From Skeletonema tropicum (Eukaryota > Bacillariophyta > Thalassiosirophyceae > Thalassiosirales > Thalassiosiraceae), in NCBI GenBank assembly GCA_037178625.1, contig CM074139.1:1178001-1242000 (forward strand): a stretch of 64,000 nt of DNA. The letters are read 5' to 3'. This document shows positions 54,379 to 64,000 of the stretch, piece by piece. Position numbers and translations under genes: made by a program. Below the pieces are notes generated by a model. That model did no database searches. It was not told the origin of the DNA and saw nothing but the letters and a program-made list of their open reading frames with translations. How positions within the stretch are numbered: the first letter of the stretch is position 1; the number at the start of each line of letters is the position of its first letter.

Positions 54379-56023
54379 ACATCCTGACCTAGGTGGAGCC
54401 CTTGGATTCGTCTTACAAGACTACTACCACCTGGCAACTAGTATGGTGTTTGGACATATCGAATCAGCGAGTTGCTGGGAGCCATTCCGAAAAGCTATTG
54501 AGAAGATGGCCTTGGTTGAGTTCAATAGCCAAAAGGACCTCGAGTCTATTCATAAGTCTTATCTTGACCTGCTTGATTGGGAGGACTTTAATTCACCAAA
54601 TCCACCCCCAGGTTCACTGCAACGATCAGCAAAATGTTCCAAGATCACTTGAGTTATCGATTCCCAAGGACGATTCTTACAACCAAGGCCAGGGATCTTC
54701 GTCGATGACGCCTTGCTGGTATCAATTCGGAGATATATCAAACGCCTCCTTGCGTCGCTCATCGAAGCCATCTTCAATATAATGGGCAGACCCAATACAA
54801 GCGTGAGACGAAATCACTTATCAATGGAGAAGTGGATCGGTCATCGGGTATCATGGCTCAGCGTCCTCCTTGGCTTCAAATGGAATACGAGAGCACTTAC
54901 AGTTGGCATCCCGGAAGAATATCTCGATACCGTACGCTCCCTATTGTACCAGCAAGGTTGGGCGTATAGAAAGACATTCAATGTCCCAGAGATTAGCAAA
55001 CTTATCGGAAAGATTGGTCACATTGCACAAGCAGTACCATGGGTATACCATTTGATTTCACATCTCTACGCTTCAGTCTCATACGCACTGACAAAAAATA
55101 GAGCCCTACTTGCCTCGAACTCAAAGGAATTCAATGACCTTCTCAAAGTAGTCAAGGGCCAAGCCTCTTACAAGATATTAGATGGGGAAGCAAATTATGA
55201 TGAAGATATCAACCTCAACGTTGTAGCCTATGCAAAATCTAGAGTGGCAAAAATGCCGCACCACTCGCGAGCTCTGTACCCAATTGTCAAGACCATGCGG
55301 AAAGAACTTGATGTGCTCATTCAACTCTTTGATGATAGAAGCATCAATTGGCACTCACCAATTGCCCACAATGTTGAAAGAGACCCATTTGCTATCTCTT
55401 GCGGTGACTCTTGTTTAGATGAAATGGGGGGCTTTAGTATCAAGCTAAAATTCATCTGGCATGTTCCACTTCCAAATGACATCTGTCAGCGTACAATTCG
55501 ATACATCAAATCAGGCCCATTACAAATTGGAATCAACGTATTGGAGTTTACGGCCATCATCATTAATTACGCAGCAGCGCTCACAGCAATAAAATCGAAC
55601 TTTCCAGAAGATGATCCATATCCTATACTACTCAACTGTGCGGACAACATGAGTTCAGTCAAATGAATCCGTCTCTGTACCGAATCCATCATCGGGAGGA
55701 GACTAGCAATCATATTCTGTTTTCTTATCATGGACTCACCACTTGGAATCAACGCTAAGTGGATCGCTGGAGAAGACAACATAATCGCCGATGCTATTTC
55801 ACGTCTCAAATCAAAAATGTCTTCTAACAATTCTTCCCTCAAATACTCCGACCTCTTCGATTCACTCAAACAGCAATACCCCGTTTTGCAGAATTGCAGA
55901 ACTTTTCATCCGAGTCCATTGCTGCTTTCGATGCTCTGGAAGACCATCTTGACAGAGAGTTCGCCAACTCTGGAGGAAGTAAGGCAATTGAAACAGAGCG
56001 GTCTAGGCAAGCTTTCTACTTAG
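54379..56023 (+). pseudogene. Reverse transcriptase / RNase H of the YR element
   Basis: One frame, continuous from A1 into 56023 except for TGA at 54650 and 55664. It starts within the RT: HPDLGGALGFVLQDYYHLAT, then MVFGHIESASCWEPFR and the catalytic GIFVDDALLVS near 54700. The thumb follows (LLGFKWNTRALTVGIPEEY), then RNase H segments (GINVLEFTAIIINYAAAL, GINAKWIAGEDNIIADAISR) and the usual ending PSPLLLSML...GLGKLST. Catalytic motif A, expected just upstream, is missing: the frame runs back into the A1 repeat instead. The ORF end overlaps the recombinase ORF, as in other DIRS elements. Confidence 0.75.
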
Positions 56024-57123
56024 CTTTTGCAAGAAGAAAGTTTCTACCCGACCCTTGTGGACAAGGCCCTGGTTGGGACCGTACCTTGGCACATTTTGTA
56101 AAGGAGGTATCTCTTGGCATAAATATCCAAAATAGAGACTCACTTAGGTCCGATACTGTCAAAGGATATGCAAGTGCCGCGATAAAGTTGTTTCGTCTCA
56201 GAGGCTTTCCTGATCCCTTCGACTTCAATGACAAGAATAGTATGGCTGCCACCATTTTGAAGAACTACGAGGAACAAGAGAACATCGCTACACAACGTTC
56301 CCCACTAAACGAGAAATTCTTTGCCGCAATGCTGGAGATAATGATTTCATCTGATTTTATGTCAAAAGAATACTGTCTCTGCGATCTTGCAATCCTTAGT
56401 AGATACTTCGGCTTTCGCTTATCGGAACACGGTCAAAAATCTCACTCAAAACCCGATTATCATGTCTTCCCTAGCGGAAAAGAGACACTCAAAGCAATAT
56501 CCAGCCAAGACCTTGTCTTCTTCAGAAAAGATGGTAATCAATTTATTGAATACAATTCCAATGAAGTTGATGGAATAGATCGTTTAGATATCACCTTCAA
56601 AGTCCAAAAAAAACGACGAAATGGTGAGAAGAAACATGTTCTCCCAGATTGAGAAAATCCGAAGATGTGTCCTGTTCGTGCCGCAGTGCGTTTAGTGAGA
56701 AGAGCCAATAATCTTGGACAAAGTCAATCACTTCCTTGCGTTGTATACCAGTTCAAAAACAACAAGCGTTATGTAACAGGGAATGATGTCTCATCATTCT
56801 TACAGAACATAGCTAGAAAGCTATACCCGGATATGTCTGAAACCGATATCAGAAAGTTCTCTTCTCATTCTTTCCGCGTGACTGCAGCAGTACTCCTCCA
56901 CGAACAAGGACACGATGGTGACTACATCAAAATTCAACTTAGATGGTTAGGCGACTCTTATCGTCTATACCTTCGAAGCACACATAAAATCCTCCAACAA
57001 CACTCTGACTCTCTCAGCAAGTCGGCTTCTATTTCTATTAAGCTTGCAAATCTACCCCAAAATGTTTCATATTCCGCAGACCAAATCGATTCAAGCTTCA
57101 TGGGCACATACACAGACATTTAA
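55894..57123 (+). pseudogene. Tyrosine recombinase of the YR element
   Basis: A frame overlapping the end of RNase H, interrupted once by TGA at 56650. Catalytic features of the lambda-integrase fold are visible: Arg in SRYFGFRLSEHG (box A), HSFRVTAAVLLHEQG (HxxR), a Trp in IKIQLRWLGDSY, and a following Tyr in YRLYLRSTHK as the likely nucleophile. DIRS-type recombinases integrate a circular cDNA without making target-site duplications. Confidence 0.78.
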
Positions 57124-57268
57124 CAATTCAAGTAAAATTTTTTTCTTTTTGCACGTATGCTTGTGTGTACTCAATGGCTAGTTTTAGACGCACTCCGATC
57201 ACATTCAGCAGAACTTGATCGCAGCACATCTTCTTACGTGCTTTGCACAAGTTTCAGCATACCTGTGT

Positions 57269-57507
57269 GGAGTGTCTGTTGACAAACATCAGTAGACACT
57301 TTCAGGGAGTCTTAGTTTTATCTAACTAGACTCGTAGTGTAAGTAGTAATAGGACAACTGCCAATTTGTGTGCAAATTGACTGAGTCCCATAAGTACCTA
57401 CTCTACTCTACATGTTTGTTTGTCTCGTGATCTTCTCTTCTCTCTCACATAGCCAGTGCGTACACACATTCGAGGCGCTAGGCGTTTTTCCGCAGGGACG
57501 AGGAAAA
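57269..57507 (+). repeat. Split direct repeat B1
   Basis: 239 bp beginning GGAGTGTCTGTTGACAAACA and ending GCAGGGACGAGGAAAA; B2 at 57827-58065 differs at one base (CTAGGCG versus CTAGGTG). Confidence 0.9.
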
Positions 57508-57798
57508 TCGACCAGTAGACGTAGATTTGTTTACGCTTGTCATTGTGGTTGATGCTTAGCGTAGCACCTATGAGCCTTTGCTACGAGTTTACGAAGATAG
57601 GATTCTGAGAATGGTGATTCCCGCAAATTGTTCAAAATTCCGAAAATTAGAAAAATTGCGGGAGACTTGCACAGAAACTGATCGAAGGAGAATTCTGTGC
57701 CGAACGCCAAAAGCTCACTTCTCAATGCGAGCAGTGAGCTCTTCGATGATGCCATTGTGCTTTGCTAATAAAATCAACGCAATCGACAACGGCAACAT
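57507..57798 (+). repeat. Split direct repeat A2
   Basis: Copy of A1, placed directly after B1. An open frame at 57578-57826 is the repeat of the start of the RT frame and is not a separate gene. Confidence 0.9.
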
Positions 57799-57826
57799 TT
57801 GTTTTTTCCCACCCTACCCTCCCTAG

Positions 57827-58065
57827 GGAGTGTCTGTTGACAAACATCAGTAGACACTTTCAGGGAGTCTTAGTTTTATCTAACTAGACTCGTAGTGTAA
57901 GTAGTAATAGGACAACTGCCAATTTGTGTGCAAATTGACTGAGTCCCATAAGTACCTACTCTACTCTACATGTTTGTTTGTCTCGTGATCTTCTCTTCTC
58001 TCTCACATAGCCAGTGCGTACACACATTCGAGGCGCTAGGTGTTTTTCCGCAGGGACGAGGAAAA
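57827..58065 (+). repeat. Split direct repeat B2
   Basis: Copy of B1, separated from A2 by 28 bp of pyrimidine-rich sequence; it marks the right end of the element. Confidence 0.9.
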
Positions 58066-58194
58066 AATTACAATCCTCTCTTACATTTGACCTTCTTCCC
58101 TATTTGCTCTCACTTCTCTGTTTTACACGTACCAACAAAACTACTTTGGCGTGCCAACCGTCCCTCCGGGGGCGCTTCACGGAGTGACTTCTTA

Positions 58195-60355
58195 TCCCTT
58201 ACTTAATAACTTCACACCGATACCCGATACAAGTATCAGATACACCGCTCAAAATCTCAGCTTCGGTGACACAAAGAATTTGTACGAGTATCTTTTCACT
58301 TTACCTATCATCATGAAAAACAGCGGGCAACAATTCTCTAAAGCTCCCCCTGAATGTGACAAATGCGTCAGATCTCTGCCAACATATCACGTTACGTAAA
58401 GAGGGCCTCCCCGAAAGTAAAATTGCTCACTTTGACATAAAGAGACTTCTACCAAATGTACCAGTACATATTACATACTAATTCCAACGCATCGTAGAAT
58501 CCTCTTCTATTTCATTTCTGATTTTTTGCCTCTTGTTGAGCTCACAATCTTGTAGCAATCAATAGCAACACTCCCATTCTTTTTAACATCTCCCACAACA
58601 ACTATCTTCCCAGATACAATGAAATTCTCTACTGTCTTCGTTCTCACCACCGCCGCCTCCGCCTCCACTGGCTCCGCTGCCGTCGTCAAGGTATGTTTGT
58701 GCCGTCGTCTTGTGGTGTGGAACGTTCATCGGCAGCGATGTGTCGTTTTATGTGGATATGGTACAACGCCATCTTGTCCTCTAAGTAAACTCACCCCTCT
58801 TGTGCTCCTTTTTGTTTCAAACGTTTGCAGAACTACGTCGGCAACCTTCGTGCTAACGCACCTCAGAAGGATACTGAAGTCTTCGATGACACCAGCATCC
58901 AAACTAATCAAGATGCTTTCATAACATGTGCGGCTAGCTGCACGCCCGACAAGAAAGATGTTTACTATGGAGAAAAAGAAGAAGATCTGGCTGAGTACAT
59001 GGCAGCGTGCATTGACGAATGCGTTGCCTTTGCTTCCAACGGCGACACAGCTGCAAGGGCCGCCATCGAGAGCGGTGAAGCACAATGTGCCACATCATGC
59101 ACAACGACCGCAGCCAAGAAGTTCGAGGAAGTCAGTAAGGACTGCGCAAAGATGAAATCCACCCACTGTAAGAGGGGCAAGGATTGTAAAGAAGATTGTG
59201 CACCTGGCGATAGTAAATGTGAAAAGAAGAAGAAAGAATGTGAGGATGATTTTGATGATTGCGAGGAGTGTGAAGATGAACTGGAGAAAGCCGAAAAGAG
59301 TGTAAAGAAGGTTGGAAATGAACTACAGAAGTGGTGAGTGAAATCTATTCTATTCTATTTTCTTGATGCTAGCTTACGAAACCATTACCTCGTGACTAAT
59401 ATCCTGCTCTTCTGTGTCATCTTTTCAGCTTTGTCAAAGATTGTGGGGTTGAGTTCAGCAGCTTCCGTGCTATCACACTTCAGGAGGATACTGAAATCTT
59501 CGAGGACACTAGCCTCCAAACCAATCAAGAAGCTCTCGAATCATGTCAATGCACGCCCGACAAGAAAGATGCTGACAAACTCATTGGAGAAACCGAAGCA
59601 GAATTGGCTGCGTCTATGGCAGCGTGCGTCGAGGAATGCTATGGTATTACTTCCGACGATCCAGCTGCAAGGAGCAGTGAAGCCCAATGTGCCTTGTCAT
59701 GCACAGTGACTGCAGCCGAGAAGTTCGAGGAAGTCAGTAAGCATTGCGAAAAGATGAAATCTACCCACTGTAAGAATGATTGTGACAAAGATTGTGCAGA
59801 AGGCGATAGTAGTTGTGAAAATGAGGTCGAAAAATGTGAGAAGGATTTTGAGGAGTGCGAGAAGTGTGCAGATGAAGTGGATGAGCTTGAAAGGAGTCTT
59901 GATAAGGTTGCAAGTACATACGACTCGTGGTGAGTGAAGAACTATTGTATTCTCTTGATGCCAGCTTGCAAAACCATTTATTACGTGACTAATATCCTCC
60001 TCTTCTGTTTATCTTTTCAGTGTTGCGAAGGGCTGTGTAACTCAGTTTGCAGTCGAGGTTGCCCAACAGTAATTCTCCTTTTCCTTCTGTAGAGAGTCAA
60101 TGTATGAGCATCCCCATTCATGTGCCAAATGTTCTTTCTCCTCGACCTACAACTTACGTTGATAACTTTGTAACAACTTTATAATTCAATTAGGAAAGAA
60201 TTTTTGATTATCAACGTCGAGTATGACACATCTCAGCTTAAATTTATTACATACAGCTCTTTCTATCTTGTCTTGCTTTAGCTTCCACAAAGATGATTCT
60301 ACTGTTGTCTTTGACACTAAGAATCTCTACAGCTGCTTTCAGTAGTCTCTACCGT
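58195..60355. repeat. Segmental duplication, block B copy 2
   Basis: Counterpart of 32293-34458, with the promoter, type-B gene and 3' flank intact. It preserves the empty sites of both the mariner-type element (about 58235) and the non-LTR element (about 60355). Confidence 0.85.
58619..60072 (+). CDS. Secreted Cys-rich acidic helical protein, type B copy 2
   Basis: Exons 58619-58690, 58831-59333, 59429-59929 and 60021-60072 (1128 nt, 375 aa). Same architecture as the copy at 32.7 kb: signal peptide, unit 1 (with KEDCAPGDSKCEKKKKEC), diverged unit 2 (CQCTPDKKDADKLIGE, HCKNDCDKDCAEGDSSC), short terminal exon. All splice sites are intact. This copy has the presumed ancestral reading DKKDVYYG. 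Intron 1 is 140 nt, versus 145 nt in the 28.4 and 32.7 kb genes, because of small deletions. Confidence 0.72.
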
Positions 60356-60680
60356 GACACAGGACGCAGACAAATCCTGTCAAAATTCATGAATTTGTAG
60401 ATAGAATGAAGGGATGTTCCGCTTGCTTTCTCCTCCGTCAACGAGGGTCGGTGCTCCCTCGTTCATTTTCCCTGACTAATAAAATTTATTTATTTATTCA
60501 AATCACGTCACACCGGTACCCGCTTATAACTTTCGCGCATGCAGCGCGCACGAACGCTTCGACCATCAACTTTTTGAAACATCACAACCCAAAGCCCCAC
60601 ACACACCATCATACTTATTAAGATCTTATCCATGTAGATGGATGCAGTAATTCTTCCGGAGGGACTATTCAGCACGTATC

Positions 60681-60682
<2 letters not shown>
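60073..60682. other. 3' flank of type-B copy 2 and 5' flank of ABCG gene
   Basis: No gene. The block-B similarity ends at about 60355; the rest is unique and leads into the AG repeat. Confidence 0.45.

Positions 60683-60748
<66 letters not shown>
60683..60748. repeat. (AG)33 microsatellite in the ABCG 5' leader
   Basis: An uninterrupted AG dinucleotide run of 66 nt ending 14 nt before the ABCG start codon. It is followed at once by a tiny upstream ORF (ATG at 60749, five codons) whose TGA overlaps the main ATG. Confidence 0.95.
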
Positions 60749-60752
<4 letters not shown>

Positions 60753-60762
60753 ACTGTCAAGA

Positions 60763-63021
60763 ATGAAGAGTAAAACATTGACGATCAGACTCTTGCTCGG
60801 TGCGTTTGCATTGCATTATGATGTGCATGCATTTAATAATGAAACAACAACTTCTATCGCCGAGGATCAAAGCAGCTATGAACGAGGAGGGCTGCGATGG
60901 TGCAATCTTGGTGTGTCTTTAACTTCCTGCCCATTGACAACTGCTGCCATGCTTGACAAATATGCAAATAAGGATGCCACCGCTACCAACTCAATAAAGG
61001 ACAATACTATTAAAAATGGTGACCACTGCCTGGAGGATTCATCATGGTTACTCCATCCAACATCGGGTTATGTCCCACGTGGATCCTTATGCGGTATCAT
61101 TGGCCCAAGTGGCGCAGGTAAGACTACGTTCTTGAATTCACTGGGAGGGGCGACAGTTCATAATGGAGGTCTTCATGTGACGGGAACAATCTATTATGAG
61201 GATGGAGAAAATAAGATGAGGTTATCGCAACAAAAAGGTGATATTGCCTATCTATCACAACATGACAACTTCTTTGCCATGCTTACACCTCGGGAGACGT
61301 TGGAGCTGGCACAGCTCTTGCAGTATAATCGGAATACAGCGGTTGCTAACAACAACAAGGAATTGGTGGAACAGAAGTTATCATCGCTAGGACTATTGCA
61401 TGTAGCCGATAGAAGGATTGGTGATAGAACAAAACTTGATGGTGTTGGGGGTGGAGGAGGTGGCTTTGGTTTGAGACGGGCTATGAAAAGAGCAGGAGGT
61501 GCAGCATTGGGTCTTAGTGGGGGAGAACGACGAAGGCTTAGTGTAGCATTAGAATTACTGACTGAACCCAAGATCTTCCTTGCTGATGAACCAACAACAG
61601 GACTAGACTCAAGTCAGGCAGGGAAAGTAGTGAGTCTTATTTCCAAACTAGCAAAGGAGAGGAATATTCCGTCAATATGCACTTTGCATCAACCTAAGTC
61701 ATCCATTTGGAAGATGCTGGATGAATTCATTTTGCTAGCGCCAGGCGGTAAGATGTGCTACGCTGGCAACCGAAACGACGCGACTGCCTACTTTAAAGAG
61801 ATTGGATATGAATGTCCTCACGACACTAACCCAGCGGAGTGGTTTATTGATCTAGTTACGGTTGATACTGATGATATAGAACAAGGTATGAAAGACATTG
61901 CCCGAATAAATTTTCTGCATCATCGTTTTTTGGAATCTTGTACTTTGCATCAGACGGTCGATGAGCAACCTTGTTTGGACAAGGAACAGTTGTCAATAAG
62001 CAATAAAGATCCAGGGGCAGGAAATAGAAAGATGTATAGTATACCAAGAGCTCTAAAAAGATTTGCAGCTCTATTCCAACGTTCCTTGAGACAGAATATA
62101 CGCAATACACGTGTACTGATGCTTCGACTTGGTGCAGCAGTACTTCAAGCCAAGTTATTTGCATCGATATTCAAGTCAGTCCGACATGACAAGTCTTTGA
62201 CAAAGAGTATAGCCGATAGAGTGGCTTTGTTGACGTATGGCTGCATAAACTTGAGTATCATGGCACTCATGAAAACGTTGGAGTTGTTTGCAAAAGAACG
62301 TGGGGTTGTTTTGAGGGAACAGATGCGCTCCACTTATTCAAGTCTAGAGTACCTACTTGCAAAGGTGTTTGCCGAGGTACCTTTGGATGCAAGCTTTGCC
62401 TTGATTTTTGCGTCTGTGTTGAAGAAAGTAACTGGGTTACGATCGTCGATGGGTACATTGATGAAGACTTACTGTTTGATGACCGTGTAAGTATTGCTTG
62501 TTGAACCTATCAAATGATTGCTTCGTTTGCATGGAAACTTAAAACGTCCCACCTTTTCTCGCCCTTCTACCAGATCTTCGGTCTCGCTTGGATTTGCAAT
62601 TGGTAGCGTGGCATCGTCTCCGGAGACTGCAATGGCATTAGGAGTCCCTATCTTAGTTATCTTGATGGTGGTGGGTGTAATAAATCCCAGCGGAGTGGAC
62701 CCCGATGAAGCTCCCAATCGCGTTATGGAGTGGATAAAATTGTTTTCCCCAATAAAGTGGGCAATCGAAGCTCTTGTTACAGCTGAATTTCGAGGGATGA
62801 CATTTGAGAAAGATCGTGATTTTTGGGGCAATCTAAAGCAACTGCCTCGGATGGGAGGACTTGCCTTGGTGAGAGATGGTGATGAAGTCTTGGATGCGTT
62901 AGGCCTTGGTGCTGCAAACTATGATGAAATCATGAATAATATGGCCAAATTGTCAGGTGTTTTTCTCGTGTTGAGTTGGCTGGGATTGGCTTTTGGTGGG
63001 CCAAGATTTCAACAGACATAG
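60763..63021 (+). CDS. ABCG-type ABC half-transporter
   Basis: Two exons, 60763-62486 and 62574-63021, with an 87-nt intron (CCGT|GTAAGT to CTACCAG|AT), encode 723 aa. The nucleotide-binding domain comes first: Walker A GPSGAGKTT (about residues 114-122), Q-loop region AYLSQHDNFF, signature LSGGERRRLS (about 250), Walker B KIFLADEPTTGLDS (about 270-284), switch His in CTLHQPKSS. A transmembrane domain follows, including VFAEVPLDASFALIFAS and, in exon 2, LGVPILVILMVVGVINPSG. NBD-then-TMD order is that of the ABCG/White family, which exports lipids, sterols or xenobiotics as dimers. A hydrophobic N-terminus (TIRLLLGAFALHYDVHA) precedes the NBD, unusual for ABCG; it could be a signal sequence. 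The TMD is shorter than usual, so a missed exon is possible. Confidence 0.85.
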
Positions 63022-63042
63022 TAAAAAGTCTAAATTATTTTA

Positions 63043-64000
63043 TCACTCATCAAGGTCTTTGATGCACATGCATGTGTTAGAGAGGATTGAACAATCGCAA
63101 TAGCCAGGACCATATCCAATACTGAAAACTTCGTGACCAAGTGCTGAATGGCAAGCTTTTGAGCATGCCATGCAAACAAAGCGCCCGAACTCAATGTTGC
63201 ATGTCTTGCAGCCAAACATCTCTTGCTCAGTGCAATCTGCTTTGCTGAATCCGGTCAGTTGAAGGGAACAGCAATCTAGCGACAATGGAGCAGAATCAAC
63301 AACAGGACTCTGACTCGCATTTTGCGACTTTCCTCTCTTGCGCTTATTTGACACTCGAGAGTTTCTCTCCCTAGCTCCAACTCTCCACTGATAATTCAGT
63401 CGATGCTGTTGAATCCGCGAAGTACCAAGTTCTGTGCATCGATTGTTTAGCTTCAAAAGAGTTGGATAAGCAACTCTTATCGTTGATAGCGGAACATCCA
63501 TCAAAACATCACGCACATCGAGCTCAAGCAAATTCAGGTCAGGATTCTGAGCTTTAACCTTTGTCAAGACGCTAACTTTCAATCTCGTGCAGCCTTTAAT
63601 ACTCAAGTGCAGCAACCGCTTAGTATTTGACAGAAATCCCATTGGCTCCACATTGTAGTCTCTTATGAGCAAATTGTCAAGTCTCAGGCTTCTTAGATTC
63701 TCCATTTCTGAAATATTGGTACTGTTGTTGATGAGAGCACTGCAGCAAGAAAGATCCAGTTCACAGACTCCTCTCACACAGATTAATGAAGCCCAGGGTC
63801 TTGATGTCGGGATGTGAGTGTCCAACATAGACGAGACTTCTATACATCGAAGACAGGATCCCGATGCAAAAGCCAACGCAGAAACCACATCAGGCGGGAC
63901 TGCTAAACCAGACAAGTTTATCTCTCGAAGCTTTCCTTTGTTAAGCCAAGATATTATGGCAAATGTTCTCATGAGCACTGGCTCAACTAAACGACTATAT
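63043..64000 (-). CDS. LRR-like protein with C-terminal UBR-box zinc finger, 5'-partial
   Basis: The frame is open to the right edge, so the start lies outside the window; at least 318 aa are seen. The visible N-terminal part contains F-box/LRR-like repeats (LREINLSGLAV, VCELDLSCCSAL, LRSLRLDNLLI, LLHLSIKGCTRL, LNLLELDVRDVL). A basic linker (NSRVSNKRKRGKSQN) follows. The last about 60 residues form a UBR-type zinc finger: ADCTEQEMFGCKTCNIEFG, VCMACSKACHSALGHEVF, GPGYCDCSILSNTCMC. UBR boxes recognise N-degrons in ubiquitin ligases. The LRR plus UBR combination suggests substrate recognition for ubiquitination, which is inference. The gene is convergent with the ABCG gene, 21 bp between stop codons. 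Confidence 0.72.
   Translation of the reverse strand, partial: YSRLVEPVLMRTFAIISWLNKGKLREINLSGLAVPPDVVSALAFASGSCLRCIEVSSMLDTHIPTSRPWASLICVRGVCELDLSCCSALINNSTNISEMENLRSLRLDNLLIRDYNVEPMGFLSNTKRLLHLSIKGCTRLKVSVLTKVKAQNPDLNLLELDVRDVLMDVPLSTIRVAYPTLLKLNNRCTELGTSRIQQHRLNYQWRVGARERNSRVSNKRKRGKSQNASQSPVVDSAPLSLDCCSLQLTGFSKADCTEQEMFGCKTCNIEFGRFVCMACSKACHSALGHEVFSIGYGPGYCDCSILSNTCMCIKDLDE

Larger units (their letters stand above)
54087..58065 (+). mobile_element. Tyrosine-recombinase retrotransposon with split direct repeats
   Basis: The order is A1 (54087-54378), RT-RNase H and recombinase coding region, B1 (57269-57507), A2 (57507-57798) and B2 (57827-58065). A1 and A2 are 292 bp and appear identical; B1 and B2 are 239 bp with one mismatch. 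An A1-ORFs-B1-A2-B2 layout is the split-direct-repeat structure known from PAT, Ngaro and VIPER-type elements of the DIRS order. The coding part carries an FVDD reverse transcriptase, an RNase H and a tyrosine recombinase, so both structure and genes agree. The RT lacks its N-terminal motifs and the frames contain three TGA codons, so this copy is defective. Confidence 0.85.

Noticed and set aside
54650..56652. TGA as selenocysteine or as reassigned Trp
   Set aside because: TGG is used for Trp elsewhere in the element and TGA ends ordinary genes in the window (for example ABCG-neighbour and FCP copy 2), so deamination decay is simpler; kept only as an alternative.
1..64000. tRNA or rRNA genes
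   Set aside because: I saw no convincing T-arm/A-box/B-box arrangement or conserved rRNA core sequence by eye; a tRNAscan or Infernal run would be needed to exclude them.

Overview
The window looks like nuclear DNA of a diatom, most likely a centric one of the Thalassiosira/Cyclotella/Skeletonema kind. The evidence is a head-to-head pair of fucoxanthin chlorophyll a/c protein genes, many short GT-AG introns (61 to 145 nt), a DUF285/BspA-like repeat protein with an N-terminal membrane anchor, a Yip1 protein, an ABCG transporter and a UBR-box protein. The species assignment is inference.

Layout. 0.7-13 kb is gene-dense: a five-exon zinc-finger/VASt protein, a Cys-motif protein, a membrane-anchored thioredoxin, a DUF285 repeat protein and serine acetyltransferase, with a foldback repeat at 7.1-7.7 kb. 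13.5-16.2 kb holds a PIF1-like helicase remnant that abuts and overlaps an MBD-like gene. 17.6-22.1 kb is a tandem duplication carrying two broken copies of a VWA protein with a C-terminal CVIL prenylation motif. 22.2-27.5 kb has a DUF3592-like membrane protein, the inverted FCP pair and a Yip1 gene.

28-60 kb is a dynamic region. It is built around four paralogous secreted Cys-rich protein genes: type A at 28.4 and 45.9 kb, type B at 32.7 and 58.6 kb. Between and beside them lie a 5'-truncated non-LTR retrotransposon (34.5-35.9 kb), a hairpin-rich DNA-transposon-like block (36.5-37.6 kb), a 3.8-kb segment bounded by 90-bp direct repeats and carrying unknown ORFs (37.6-41.4 kb), a 3.4-kb mariner/Stowaway-type element carrying an unrelated multi-exon gene (42.1-45.5 kb), satellite arrays (50.9-51.65, 52.4-53.0 and 53.1-53.8 kb), and a tyrosine-recombinase retrotransposon with A-B-A-B split direct repeats (54.1-58.1 kb).

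60.7-64 kb returns to ordinary genes: a two-exon ABCG half-transporter and, convergent to it, a gene with leucine-rich features and a UBR box that runs off the right edge.

Several otherwise convincing genes carry single-base indels (both FCP copies, serine acetyltransferase, both VWA copies). Uncorrected assembly errors are therefore a live alternative to real pseudogenes throughout.
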